Positions 24,820-36,268 of a stretch of DNA of 64,000 nucleotides are shown here, one piece after another. A program made the translations under genes and the position numbers. Below the pieces are notes generated by a model. That model did no database searches, had not been told where the DNA came from, and saw only the letters and a program-made list of their open reading frames with translations. The DNA is from Escallonia rubra (taxonomy: Eukaryota > Streptophyta > Magnoliopsida > Escalloniales > Escalloniaceae), in contig JAVXUO010000425.1 in assembly GCA_033065855.1 (NCBI GenBank), forward strand, positions 372,001 to 436,000, in the 5' to 3' direction. Numbering within the stretch: the stretch's first letter is position 1; every line of letters begins with the position of its first letter.

Positions 24820-25134
24820 TGATGTACACTCCGGAGAGTGGGTTGAAGCATGTTCCATGACCAAGGCAAGGTGCGCATGGTGTGATGAATGAGTGTGGTG
24901 CCCGGGGGCATGATGACATGATTGTGGCGCATGGGCGCGATGAAGTGAGTAAGGTGCCGGGAGCACGTCTATGTCAATGGCGCGACGCATGGGCGCGACG
25001 GAGTGCGTAAGGTGCCGGGGCACGGTAGTGTGACAGAGAGCCTGGGGGCACGGCTGTATCAGCGGCGCGGCGCATGGGCGCGGCGAAGTGTTGGAGTGTG
25101 ATGCCCGGACGTCGGTGACGGGGGTCACGGAGAC

Positions 25135-25470
25135 GACGTCCGGGCGACGGGGTCGCGGAGTTGTGTCCGGGCGACGGGGTCGCGGAGTTGTGTCCGGGCG
25201 ACGGGGTCGCGGAGTTGTGTCCGGGCGACGGGGGTCGCGGAGTTGTGTCCGGGCGACGGGGGTCGCGGAGTTGTGTCCGGGCGACGGGGGTCGCGGAGTT
25301 GTGTCCGGGGGACGGGGTCGCGGAGTTGTGTCCGGGCGACGGGGTCGCGGAGTTGTGTCCGGGGGACGGGGGTCGCGGAGTTGTGTCCGGGCGACGGGGG
25401 TCGCGGAGTTGTGTCCGGGCGACGGGGGTCGCGGAGTTGTGTCCGGGCGACGGGGTCGCGGAGTTGATGG
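25135..25470. repeat. 27/28-bp minisatellite in right LTR
   Basis: Eleven GTTGTGTC units against twelve in the other LTR. The degenerate lead-in units of the left LTR are missing. Confidence 0.93.
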
Positions 25471-25872
25471 ACGACGGACGACGGACGTCGCGAGGTTGAT
25501 GTACGAACGTCCGTAAGGTGATGCACGACGGACGTCGCGAGGTTGATGTCCGGATGATGGGCGAAGGGCGTCGCGAAGGATGCAAGGTCTCTTGAAGAGA
25601 AGTGAAGGTGCTAAGCCACAAGGGGGAGGCCGAGGCCGAGGCCGACCCCAAGGGGGAGGCCAAGGCCAACTTCCTTGGGCAAGTGTCATGGCGCGTCGAC
25701 GGACAACGTGCGAAGTGCGACGGTCGAAGTGTCATGGGGCTTGGTCACGTTACTTGAGCGTGCATGCTTTGACCGGTTGTGAGCGTTGAAAATGTCTGTT
25801 GCTTGTGCGGACGTGTCATGCAAAATGGGACCACAGTGGGCCTTTGGGTACGACCAGAATAGGTTGGGAACA

Positions 25873-25877
25873 AACGC
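25873..25877. repeat. Target-site duplication, right copy
   Basis: AACGC, identical to 17855-17859. Together they show that one insertion event created the element and that its ends have not been exchanged. Confidence 0.88.
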
Positions 25878-27480
25878 TATGTTATGGTCAATCACAGTTT
25901 ACTACCTATTTAGCTGTATTTTAAAATTGTAAGAACTCAAGAAAATAAGATTAGAGTTTTGAAAGGCATACAAGCTGCCAACCAAACCCAAATACATATA
26001 GTATAAATTATGTTGGTACAAGGGTTGGAAACATGAAAGGTAAAAACAAATGTTTTGGATAAATTATAGCTTTGGTCCTTGTGTTCACTCTTCATTTGGA
26101 AACAAAACTCGCTATAAGATGGACATTAAAGGATCGAGCTTCTCATGAATAGAGCCATTGAGTTTGTTGTTCTAGTAGATAAGGGTGAGCCTAATTTCAA
26201 AGTTAAAGCTCGTCTCATAAACATTTTCTTTTGTTCTAGTGAACAAGATGAGCTTGATTTCAACAATCTTATTACTTCGTATAGTATTCTTACATAATGT
26301 TTAAGATCCAACTATCTTTTTTAAAATTCTAAATTAGCTATGTCAAATGTTAATATCTGTCAAATTAAAGTTTAAATTGTGAAAGTGAGATCAATTTAGT
26401 TACCTTTGATATTGAGTGAGTTGAGATTGATCACAAACATGAGAATGAAGTCAAGGTTGAATGCAAGTCAAGCTCAAGCTCTTGACCTTGGCTTTATCTT
26501 TTATTAGGCTAATAGCAAAATAGTCTCATGATCACCAGCTTAAAGTATATGGAGAAAATGAAGCAATATCCTATCAAACTAAAATAGTATGTTTTCAATT
26601 TGCATTCTATTGAGCTTTGGCGTATTTGATTTTTTCCATCATGCTCTTTGCTTGGTTGAATCTCATCGTACTTCTTACTTCGCATGCTTGTAACACACAA
26701 TCGAGGAATTAGAGGAGCCAATTGTTAAGATGTCGTACAATAAATAATACATAAAGTGACAAGACTGACGTATATAGATTTCAAGTAAAAATCAAGTTAC
26801 AACGAAAAAGGAAGACATATATTATGACATGAAAGGTTCAATCGAAATTCAAGAATCCTCGCCCTAGTCAACTCATAGCCAGCCAAACACAAATAATCAT
26901 ACCATTAGCTAAAGAGGCTACCGTTGCTTGAGATTTATCTACCTTAAATGCATCTTCAAGTTACCTTGATAAGCAACAACTAGCAAAATATATAATAAAA
27001 AAAGTTATGCGTGTGAATTATTTTTGCTTGAGCCAACAAGGTCTTCTCATTCAAGGTCTTTCCTAGCATTGGTGAAAACATTATTCGTTACAAAGGTAAT
27101 AGATGCGGCTTATCCAGCAAAATAATTGTTAAACCTCGTCCATCCTTTAAACCTTGTCGTTTACTTTATTGCAGTGAAAAGACTATTTCTCTTCATGTAA
27201 AGGTTATCATAGCCTAATGGTGGTGGTGGTGGTAGTGGGAAACTCGTTCTGATTATTGTGACTTAACGATACATATGAACCAATTAAGGCCGTAAAATGA
27301 ATCAATCGACTCTAGCTCACCTTGTATTAGATCATTTTGAGGTTCACCTCAAGTCTATTTCTAAGAAAAACAAATCACTCTTGAACAATAAATCGTTAAC
27401 TTATAAAACACGGCTCGATGAGCGAAGAACTAAAATGATTGAATCAAACTTGAGCACGATTTAAAGTCTAACAAGCCAAG
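25878..27480. other. Intergenic region
   Basis: AT-rich sequence between the retrotransposon and the clathrin assembly gene. I see no gene, TIR element or clear repeat. Confidence 0.5.
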
Positions 27481-27489
27481 CGGACCAAG

Positions 27490-27678
27490 CTTGAACAACG
27501 TTAGACTCGACTCCGCCCGGGGCCCATTTACAACCGTAAGTCCCTTTATCAAACGTATGATCTTACAAAGATACGCACAAAGTAGGAGGTGCTACAAATA
27601 CTACGTCGTAAAGTCGCTGGAGAAGGGCCATTCACCGACCATTTTCCGGCGCGACATCACCGGCGATCGACTTCACGG
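27490..27678 (+). other. Probable 5' UTR exon of the clathrin assembly gene
   Basis: A GC-richer block ends in CACGG followed by a GTGAGC donor at 27679. The matching acceptor is TCTTTCAG at 28880, followed by 54 bases of leader before the ATG at 28935. This would make a 1.2-kb leader intron, common in this family. The start is approximate. Confidence 0.5.
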
Positions 27679-28934
27679 GTGAGCCATTTCGAACATGCTT
27701 CATTCTTCACGTATGCACGTGTAACATGCATTTTAACATGCTATATAGCTTAACATTCTTGTGTTGTAAATGCGAATTTTCACATGCAATAATGCGGGGA
27801 TGAATATGCGATTCTTGTTGAGTAATTTCGGAACGACCCGACTCTTTAAAATTCCTATCTGAATCTCTGAGAAGGGGCATATAATGCATTGCCCTCTATG
27901 TAATATGCCTAAGATCCGTTGAGTCTTTCCCTGTTCAAAGTTATACTATTTGAGAATTCAGTAATTCGCCATGTATGCTCTCATGCAATGTACTTAAAAC
28001 ATGGCATGCTTATCCCTAATCTGGTCGTTGGTCCTGCATTTTCCATCTTCTAGGGTGGTCTGGGGTGCATAAAAGTGGAGGGCGTTTGTCGATTCCCATT
28101 TCACAATGTACCGTTGCTTGCCTTAAATGTATTAGGTCATGTGAGAAATGCATCGTATGTAGACGTGATGGAACTCGTTTAGATACCTAATTGCATGGAA
28201 AATTAGCTTCCAAAAGCTCGAGTTGCAAACCTGCTTGAGTCTTGATGGTTCTTTGCAGCTTGCTAGTTTTGACTTTTGGAGTTTAAGGTGAAAAAGAACA
28301 TACACCTGTGTTTGTTTTCTTTGAGCTAGTGGTGTTCGGCAGTAACGTGCATCTTGTTGCCAAATTGACCACTTTTAATTAATTACATTTACAGGGCAAG
28401 TTGATTATTCAAAATGTTGTAAGATTCCACTGCCTTAGATGGTTTCCCAAACAACGGGAAATAGTCGTTTAAATGGACATGAAATTAGTAGATTTCATGC
28501 TTTCATATTATATAGACTCAAGATTCGGGAAATTTTCAGTCTAAACCATTCTTAGTACTGAATAACTTCTACATTAATTAAAAAAAACTTCCATGGAGTA
28601 TGCTTTGATTAACTAAAATCTAGTTATATGTGGAGTCTGTTTAATGGTAAAAGGACGAGTTTTACCATCTTGACTTAGAACTTATGTGGACTTCGTCTCT
28701 TAAGTGGTAGCTAACTAAGCACTTGATGGTGTTGTCAGATAGCACCCTAGTACTACGAAATGTGCCCCCTACAAATCTAGAATGAGGTCTAACATGCATA
28801 CTTTAGGAACAAGATATCAGGTACATAATGTTAGGCTATGATGTTATCTTATCTGTTTTTACGACTATGTTGTCTTTCAGGTTATTAAACTCATCAGCGT
28901 CTGGCATAAAGGGAGCTTGATTGTTTACTACTAT

Positions 28935-31900
28935 ATGGCAGCAGGTGGCAGTACTCAGCAAAGCTTTAGAAAAGCTCTTGGAGCACTTAAAGATTCTGCC
29001 ACAGTTGGTCTGGCCAAGGTCAATAGTCCATACAAGGTGACTCCCTTGATGCGAACTTAAATATTTTTAGTTTTAGGCTTTTGCAGAGCTTGAAAACACT
29101 AGTTCTGTGATCCAGGAGCTGGACATTGCTATAGTCAAGGCGACAAACCATCTTGAAGTAGTGCCCAAGGAGAAACATATACGGAGTGAGTTAAAGCCTT
29201 CCAACTTGCGAGTTACTAATATTTTCATTAGGTTTTTCTTGAATCATATTGGTTCGTTTTAAACTGTTGACTTCAAAGGGTTGCCATTAAATCTTAGTAA
29301 AAGAATGAAAAAATAATTTGACAAAGTTTCCATGAACACTTTATTTCTAATTTCTGGGATTTGATATGTGAGAAATAATGACTGAATTAAAAGATGAGAG
29401 TTTGAGTCAGTTGTGGACTTTTTTGGGATGAGATAAAGCAAAATGAATTGCAAGTAAAGTGTGCAATCTAGATCATTCTTTCTGCACAGCGTCCACTGTA
29501 AGATCAACTGATGAATGTGATAGTGCCTTTCTTCTGTCAGCAATCTTTGATGCCATTTCTGCTTCAAGACCACGGGAAGATGTTGTTTATTGCATTCAAG
29601 CTCTTGCCAGGCGTCTTGCTAAAACACATAATTGGGCTGTATGTTCTTTAGAACCTTGCTGTCTTTTTTTCTTTGTTTTCATTTTCCTGTGATGAAATAA
29701 CTCTCATCCTCTAATATGTATGTCTTTTTTTGTAAATCTTAGAATGTGAGTTTTCTTGGACAGGGATGATTTTAATCTAAAATTGCATGTATTAATTGCA
29801 CCGATTTTGGAGTGTGTAGTGGTTGCGATATCCTGGTGTTCGTATACTTCCTGTGGACACAGTTTCGCTGTCCTCTGGGTGCCTTTTTTACATAATTTAA
29901 GTGCTATTTCCAATGGGTATTATACGTTGAATCTCTAACCATGTCTCCTTTACATAGGAGTAATATTCTTAAGAATCCCTGATTCCCAAGGGACAATAAG
30001 TGCCAGTTACAGTTATCAGTTTTCACTATTGACTGTATTTAGGAGTTTGGCTGTACGTGACCTAGATCACAGGAAATTGACCACGCCAGAGGGCCTACGG
30101 GATGCTGATTATTACTCTAGGAAGATGCTATCTTACATGCCTTAGCCTTGAATTGGTAAAAGTCTAAATGGTTCACTTGGCTTTAGAAGTTTTCTCCTCC
30201 AAGTCCTTGAAAAATATGCTACAAGAACCAAAGCCCGGATCTTTTTGTTTCCTTTTACTAGGTAGTCATGGCTATGTTTCCCGAAGAAGTACCTCTTTTC
30301 TGTAGATTATTCTCCATGTAATCTAATTAAGTTCGTGTTGACTTTTCGGTTGACATGCTTTGAGCCAGTTATCAGCAAGCACTTCACGTTCTAAGGGCTA
30401 AAGGTGTTTTTAGATGATTTGGTGTTTATGAGCCTGAGTAGGTTTTATTTATGAGCCTGTTCCTTATAGAAATCTATATCATAGTACAACTAAGCTCTTT
30501 CATATTGAGTGTTGCAAGTATAACCACAGGTGTATCTGTTGATTAAAATTACTTTAGAGTGATCCGATTCTAACCCTGTAAGAAGTATGATAAAGGCCAA
30601 GGATCCGTATATATTAAGGTTTTTTACCTTTGGCACTAGGAAAAAAAGCTACTTATCATTCTTGCTTAGTTCTGTTGAATTGCCCATCTGTCTCAAGCTC
30701 ATTCCTTTATGATCCTTTCCTGGTTACTAGCTTATATCATGGCAGGAAATGCTCCCTAATTTATCTTCTCTTGTTACTCAGGTAGCATTGAAAGCATTAC
30801 TTGTCATACATCGGGCACTGAGGGAGGCAGATCCGACGATTCGGGAAGAGCTTATTAATTATAGCCAGTGTAGAGGTCATATGTTAAACATATCACATTT
30901 TAAGGATGATTCAAGCACCGAAGGTACTCCTTAATGTTTAATTTCCTGTGATCATCTAAAGTTTAATGTATGAGGCACTGACCGTTTGGAAATTTTTGGT
31001 GCTAAGCATGGGATTATTCTGCATGGGTTCGTACTTATGCTCTATATCTCGAAGAGCGTCTGGAATGTTCCCGAATACTGAAATACGATGTCCAGACAGA
31101 TCGCTTGGTACGCCTTCTTGCTTTGAAGTTCCTTTATTTTTGTAAAGAACATTGACTCTATAGTAATCTAAAATCTAACTTGAAACCGCTCCTAGTGATC
31201 CTAGAATTTATTAGCAAGATACAGTAAAATCTCCTTCTACATAACTATCAACAAAGCAATCTGTTATAGTTACCTGTCCAGATTGAGGATTGTAGGAAAA
31301 GCATAATTGACAGCGATTTAAATGCATGACTCTGAACATGAGTTTCATCTTAGCTTTTGTGAACTATTGCGTCACTTTTTATGTTAGAAGAGTCAACCGG
31401 ATGACACAAACGTACTTTTATTATATCATCCTTACTTGTCAGTGTAACTGATGATCCTCTCATAAACTTCGACTTTTCCAAACATTTTGAATGTCTTATA
31501 TTAGATACGTGCGCAGTGGGGTAGTTCCATCTATCATCACTCATGTATGATGGCGTTGTCCTTACTGTATATGGTCTGACAAACGATGTACTTACTGTCA
31601 ATGGTGCAGTCAAGCAGACAGGATTCCGTTAGCAAACATATAGTTTTACAGTTTGTTCCATTTTCTTCTTGACATCAATGGATAATTACGCTCATGGAAA
31701 TTTTAGCGCTACTGACTTTCTTTGAGTAATTTCAGTTTTAACAGTTGTGGCTAATATTGGAATGATAATTTCAAAACAGCAGCTTTCATTTTTGTATTAT
31801 TGACATACGATCTAATGTCCTAGAGACTAGAGTAAATTAAAAAGGTCAAATTGGACTCTAGCACCGAAATGAGGTTTCAGGTCCAAGTCTCCAAGGAGAT

Positions 31901-34399
31901 GCTACGAAGGTCCTAAGATGTGTTATCTTACTATGTATGCTATTCTGGATGTATCTTGCTTCATCAGTCTACACTGTGAAGAGTGATGTGGACAATGAGC
32001 AAACGTTGTGTCTTTCTTTTTTGTTTCATTTTCAGAGGACTAAGGAGCTTTACATCCCAGGCTTGCTTGAGCAATTACCCTCTTTGCAAGAGCTTCTTTT
32101 CCGCCTTCTTGCTTGCCAGGTAATGCATCTATCCATTCTGCTACAAGGCTTTTTCTTATTCTGTTTTTACTTTATTGGTCTAAGTACCAGACTACAAACC
32201 TTTTATGTAGTTCTTGCCAAACACTTACTCATCCAATTCGTGCAGCCAGAGGGAGCAGCTCGATATAATTACTTGATTCAATATGCTATTTCAATTGTAA
32301 GTACTTGGAACAACCCCTGTTCCAAAGAAGTCAAATTTTTTTTATTGGTGTGCCGTCTTATTTTCGTTCTTTAGGTCGCAGCAGAAAGTATTAAGATCTA
32401 TGTTGCAATTACTGATGGAACTCTCAATTTGGTCGACAAGGTACAATTTGCTTTTCTCTTTTTTTACACTTGATGCAATGAGTGTCTTATGCACTTCACA
32501 GAAGTTGCACTGACTTTTCTCCTGATAGTTTTTTGAGATGCAGCGTCATGATGCAGTTAGAGCACTTGAAATATATCGGAAGGCAGTAGATCAGGTATAC
32601 TGCAAGTGTGTCTTCGTGTCCATTTGTTACTTTTCAAACCTTGCCATTTATACGTTCTTTTGTTACCTCCATCTTGCTGCAGGCCGAGAAGTTATCTGAG
32701 TTTTTTGAGATCTGCAGGGGCCTTGAATTCATACGAGGGCAGAAGTACATCAAAATTGAGCAGGTATGGGACCTCTTCAATTGATTTGGTAAATATGTCC
32801 TTGTTACTTTAAGATCATTGTAAACCTACTGCCTTGGCATCTGGTATTGCTAATGCCATTAATATATCTCACTTTGAAAAATGCATATGGCATGTCTAAT
32901 TGCAGCCCCCCGAGTCATTTATGAAAGCTATGGAGGAATACGTGATGGAGGCCCCACAGACTCTAATGCTTCCATGTAGAGTGGTTTGTCTTAATACTTT
33001 TCATTTGAAAACTTTGCAAAATGCTTCTTCAGAACCTAGAAGTAATGACTAGTGCGCTAAGCTCCCACTCAGCAAGTACATGTTAAGCATTCCATATAAT
33101 CATGAAAAGTGACAAAAATCAATCCAGCCTGCATACTATGTTACATGAACCTGCCCCTAGGTGTTAACTTGTGTTGAATTCAACCGGCCAAATGAATCAT
33201 AGGATGTACTTTGTTGTTGACAAACTTTTGTACGCGATGTCATTTATATTTTGTTGCTGATGTGTGATAAATTTAAAAAACACACTTCCTCATTACTGTG
33301 TCTTCTACGTATTCGTTTGTCATCAGAATAATGATGACTCGGGTACTACTCCTAAAGCAATTGGTGTTCCTGAACCTATCTTGGAGACTGATCACAAAGA
33401 GGATATCAAAGCTGAAGAAGAATCAGATCCATCAGTTGCATCGCAGGAGCTCCCAACAAGTGTCCACGGTGAGGCTGTAGCAGTGCCACAAGTTATAGAT
33501 CTCTTGGTAAGGGCTTCTTTGATCTCATGCACTTTCAAGAACAGGACATTGTTTGGAATGTTATATTTACTTGGAATTTTGCATGATACCATTAGGGATT
33601 GGATGAGGCAACTCCAACAGAATTAGATGAGAAAAATTCCCTTGCTCTTGCGATTGCTAACCCTGGTAAATTAACTTCGTTACATTAGCAATTTGTTTGA
33701 GTATACGCCAACAACCTTTTTCATTTTATTTCTGTCATATATGTAACAGAAAATCCGCCAAATTCATCAAATGGTTCAACTATGGCATCTCAGTCTAGCA
33801 GTTGGGAGCTTGCACTCGTTACAGCTCCTAGTTCTAATGAGGCTGCCATTGCAGAGAGTAAACTGGTTAGTCGTCCATGCACATGCTATTAAGGATTTGC
33901 TGCTATTACTTGCATATTGGAGACTTATCATAGACCACCATACGTATAGTAGTCGACATCTCTTTGTGCAATACATATTTAGGCATATTTTTGTGCCACA
34001 AAATAATCCTTGCCATATCTGCTGTTTTGTGCGTTTGGCCAAATTCATATGCTGGTTCAGGCTGGTGGGCTAGACAGATTGACACTGGACAGCTTATATG
34101 ACAATGCATTGACAAGAACAAACCAGAATGGAACTTACCAAATGGGAGAGGTCGCATCCACCCCGTTTGAGGCTGTTCACTACACCCATGATCCATTCAA
34201 TGCTTCAAGCAACGTAGCACCACCCGTTGGTGTACAGATGGCTGCCATGGAGTCTCAGCAAGAAGCTTTCTTAATACAGCAGCAGCAGCAACCAGTGGTT
34301 GGTCATGATCCAACAAATCCCTTCGGGAATCCCTTCCTTGAGCACGGCGTTTCACCTCCCCCAGCGCAGAGTGAGAATCCTTACCCTGGCTTAATTTAG
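28935..34399 (+). CDS. AP180/CALM-type clathrin assembly protein (ANTH domain)
   Basis: Fifteen coding exons, all with GT/AG borders and matching phases, give 547 residues: 28935-29036, 29116-29185, 29541-29638, 30782-30923, 31007-31107, 32036-32119, 32246-32296, 32375-32440, 32529-32594, 32683-32763, 32906-32983, 33327-33506, 33596-33665, 33750-33865, 34061-34399. Residues 1-300 form the ANTH domain, including the lipid-binding start ([19 protein letters not shown] and [16 protein letters not shown]) and [20 protein letters not shown]. The C-terminal half is unstructured with endocytic motifs: DLL near 371-373, DPF, a Gln run and NPFGNPF. Such proteins bind phosphoinositides, recruit clathrin and sort SNARE cargo at the plasma membrane or trans-Golgi. 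It resembles the Arabidopsis At2g01600/At5g35200 (PICALM1) group. For exon 3 I chose the acceptor at 29540 because it restores the family sequence. Confidence 0.94.
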
Positions 34400-36150
34400 G
34401 CAAATTAGGGGAAAGATATGCAGGAACAGGCAATGAATGCAGCATCACGGGCTATGACAGCTAAACCTTTTTCCTCGCGATATGCCGGCTTCCATTTGTT
34501 CGAAAGTGTTGATGAGATGTGGCCTTTTGTTGTGCCATGCCACGCTGAGCTGATGCTGCAGTCATAGTTGTACATGGTTGACGCTTTTTGACATAGTTGT
34601 ACATGCAAAATAGGTCTGTTTTCTTTATGTGAAGCTCACCCTATGCGCTTGTGATTGTATTGCTTGAACACATCTTCTGAGCATTATTGGTAAATCCCTG
34701 AGTTAAAGGAGTTCTCTTTGTCTTTCTTTCTTGTAATTAGAACCCCGGGAGACAGCTTACTCGTCATCACTTTGTTGAAACAAGTTGGCTACTCACTATC
34801 AACGTGCACGCCTTTAGCAGGATAAATGAAGAGATCTTGGAGCGAACACGTGAATATTTACTTCATTGGAAGTTACTTCAAAATTGGCTTTATGTACCAT
34901 TCTAGCTTACCTCTTTAATTGCTTATTACCCACTTTTTTTAAAACGTTTGTAACTTGGATTATCATGCACCTTTGACAAAAGCTGCAGCATTTCACTGAT
35001 GACTCTGATCATTACTAGCCTACTAAAATTAAAAATGGATGAATACTTCGAGTTTATTCGTGTCATAAATTCCAATGATTCTCAAGGAAGCAGGAGAGAT
35101 CGAAGGAGCCAAGCAGGAGGTAAATCAGTTTTCCAATTCGAGATCTTGGCTCAGGTCAGAATTTGTGGGGTTTGGTTGCCAATTCGGGCAGGTTTAGGAG
35201 TGGATCTGGTGGTGGTTTCGTTACGACGGTAGTGAGTTTGGTGATGGGTATTGTGGTGGCAAATTTGGTGGTGATTGTGTTGGATTATGTTGAGATATAA
35301 GTTCTATACTGAAAAAATAATAACCAATACTTTAATACATGAGTTTTTTTGAGCTTCTCTTTTCATTACCAATTTATTGAGTTAGATGCATTCCAATGGT
35401 AATAGAGTGTGTCTATCCAATCCGGTAGACAATTCAAAAGTTAAATCCACCCCTACCAATCTAATTATATATATATGAAAGTCGAAACCAAGAAAATGTT
35501 GTCACGTCACCGCCTACGTGGACATTATTTTTTTTCGCCATGTGGATTTAATTTAAAATTATATAAACTAACTTTAATTACTTACCATTATCACTTTAAT
35601 TTTTGAATTCAGTTACCTCTTTCTGATCAGTTAAATTTTTTCTTATCAGTTTAAATTTAAATTTCAAAAGTAATTTGTAATTATTGCACGTTAATCAAGT
35701 TTCTATAATTATTATTATCTCATTAATCTAATTAATATCTTATTCCACAATTATTCCCAAAAAACTTGCCCAAAATCAAGTTCTCTCTACTCGCCACGTG
35801 TCATATAAGAAATACTAATTATTTGACACACAAATTCTCCTTCATTTTCAATATACAATACTTTGTGTACAGACGGTACAGTTAGAACTTCCAACCTAGG
35901 CCATTATTATTTACTCTCTTTTAAAATTGATTCCTATATTATCTCTTAATCGTTATCTTCACAATCAGGGTAATTTCATATCCTAACTGAAAATCAAAAT
36001 TCAAATCTCCTATTATCTATCTCATCTTTGCTCCTAGAGCAGTTCTTTTGCATACAAAAACTTTGACCAAAGGTAGTATTGTAATTAGCTTATCAACTAG
36101 TGTCTAGGGTTGGCATATCAACAGAAAGTGGGCAGCGGCTGCCAAAGTGC
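34400..36150. other. 3' UTR of the clathrin gene and intergenic DNA
   Basis: The first 300 bases or so are the 3' UTR. The rest is AT-rich with no gene. Around 35010-35240 a Gly/Arg-coding frame ('rich in GGT/GGG') is short and unconvincing. Confidence 0.5.
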
Positions 36151-36268
36151 TATATATACACAAAGGCTCTTCGACTCTGCTAATCTCATACCAGTCAAAA
36201 AGTTTCCTCCTTGCTAGGGTTTAGGCCCTGAGCTGCCGCAGCCATTTCTGGGTCTCCGCAATCAATGG
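36151..36268 (+). pseudogene. Orphan promoter and first exon of a translation-type gene
   Basis: TATATATACA at 36151 is followed 60 bases later by CTAGGGTTTAGGCCC. That is a telo-box next to a GGCCC site-II-like word, the pair typical of plant ribosomal-protein and other translation genes. About 50 bases on comes ATGG followed by a GTATGC donor (ATG at 36265-36267). A first exon holding little more than the start codon is common in ribosomal-protein genes. I find no downstream exon before COP1's 3' end at 39292, so this seems to be a promoter-plus-exon-1 fragment, or a gene truncated by later insertions. The product cannot be named. Confidence 0.5.

Larger units (their letters stand above)
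17860..25872 (-). mobile_element. Complete non-autonomous LTR retrotransposon (LARD-type)
   Basis: An 8013-bp element has two long terminal repeats (17860-20539 and 23270-25872) that begin TG and end CA, flanked by the 5-bp duplication AACGC. Orientation is minus. A primer binding site lies next to the right LTR (23250-23266), a purine tract (AGGGGG on the minus strand) lies next to the left LTR, and a TATA box on the minus strand is in each LTR. The 2.73-kb interior encodes no gag, protease, reverse transcriptase, RNase H or integrase I can see, so the element must have been moved by proteins from elsewhere. The whole element is GC- and CpG-rich against AT-rich surroundings. The PBS type and long LTRs recall the Tat/Ogre branch of plant Ty3/Gypsy elements; that placement is an inference from memory of the family. 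Confidence 0.93.
23270..25872 (-). repeat. Right LTR (5' LTR in element sense), 2603 bp
   Basis: Same structure as the left LTR: TG...CA ends, a 137/169-bp array (24001-24819), a 27/28-bp array (about 25135-25470, eleven GTTGTGTC units), one 30-bp GAGGCC unit (about 25617-25675) and a TATA box on the minus strand. Confidence 0.92.

Noticed and set aside
29490..29540. Alternative acceptor for exon 3 of the clathrin assembly gene (after CACAG at 29489)
   Set aside because: It stays in frame but inserts 17 residues absent from the family. The acceptor at 29540 gives the expected ANTH sequence directly. It could still be a minor isoform.
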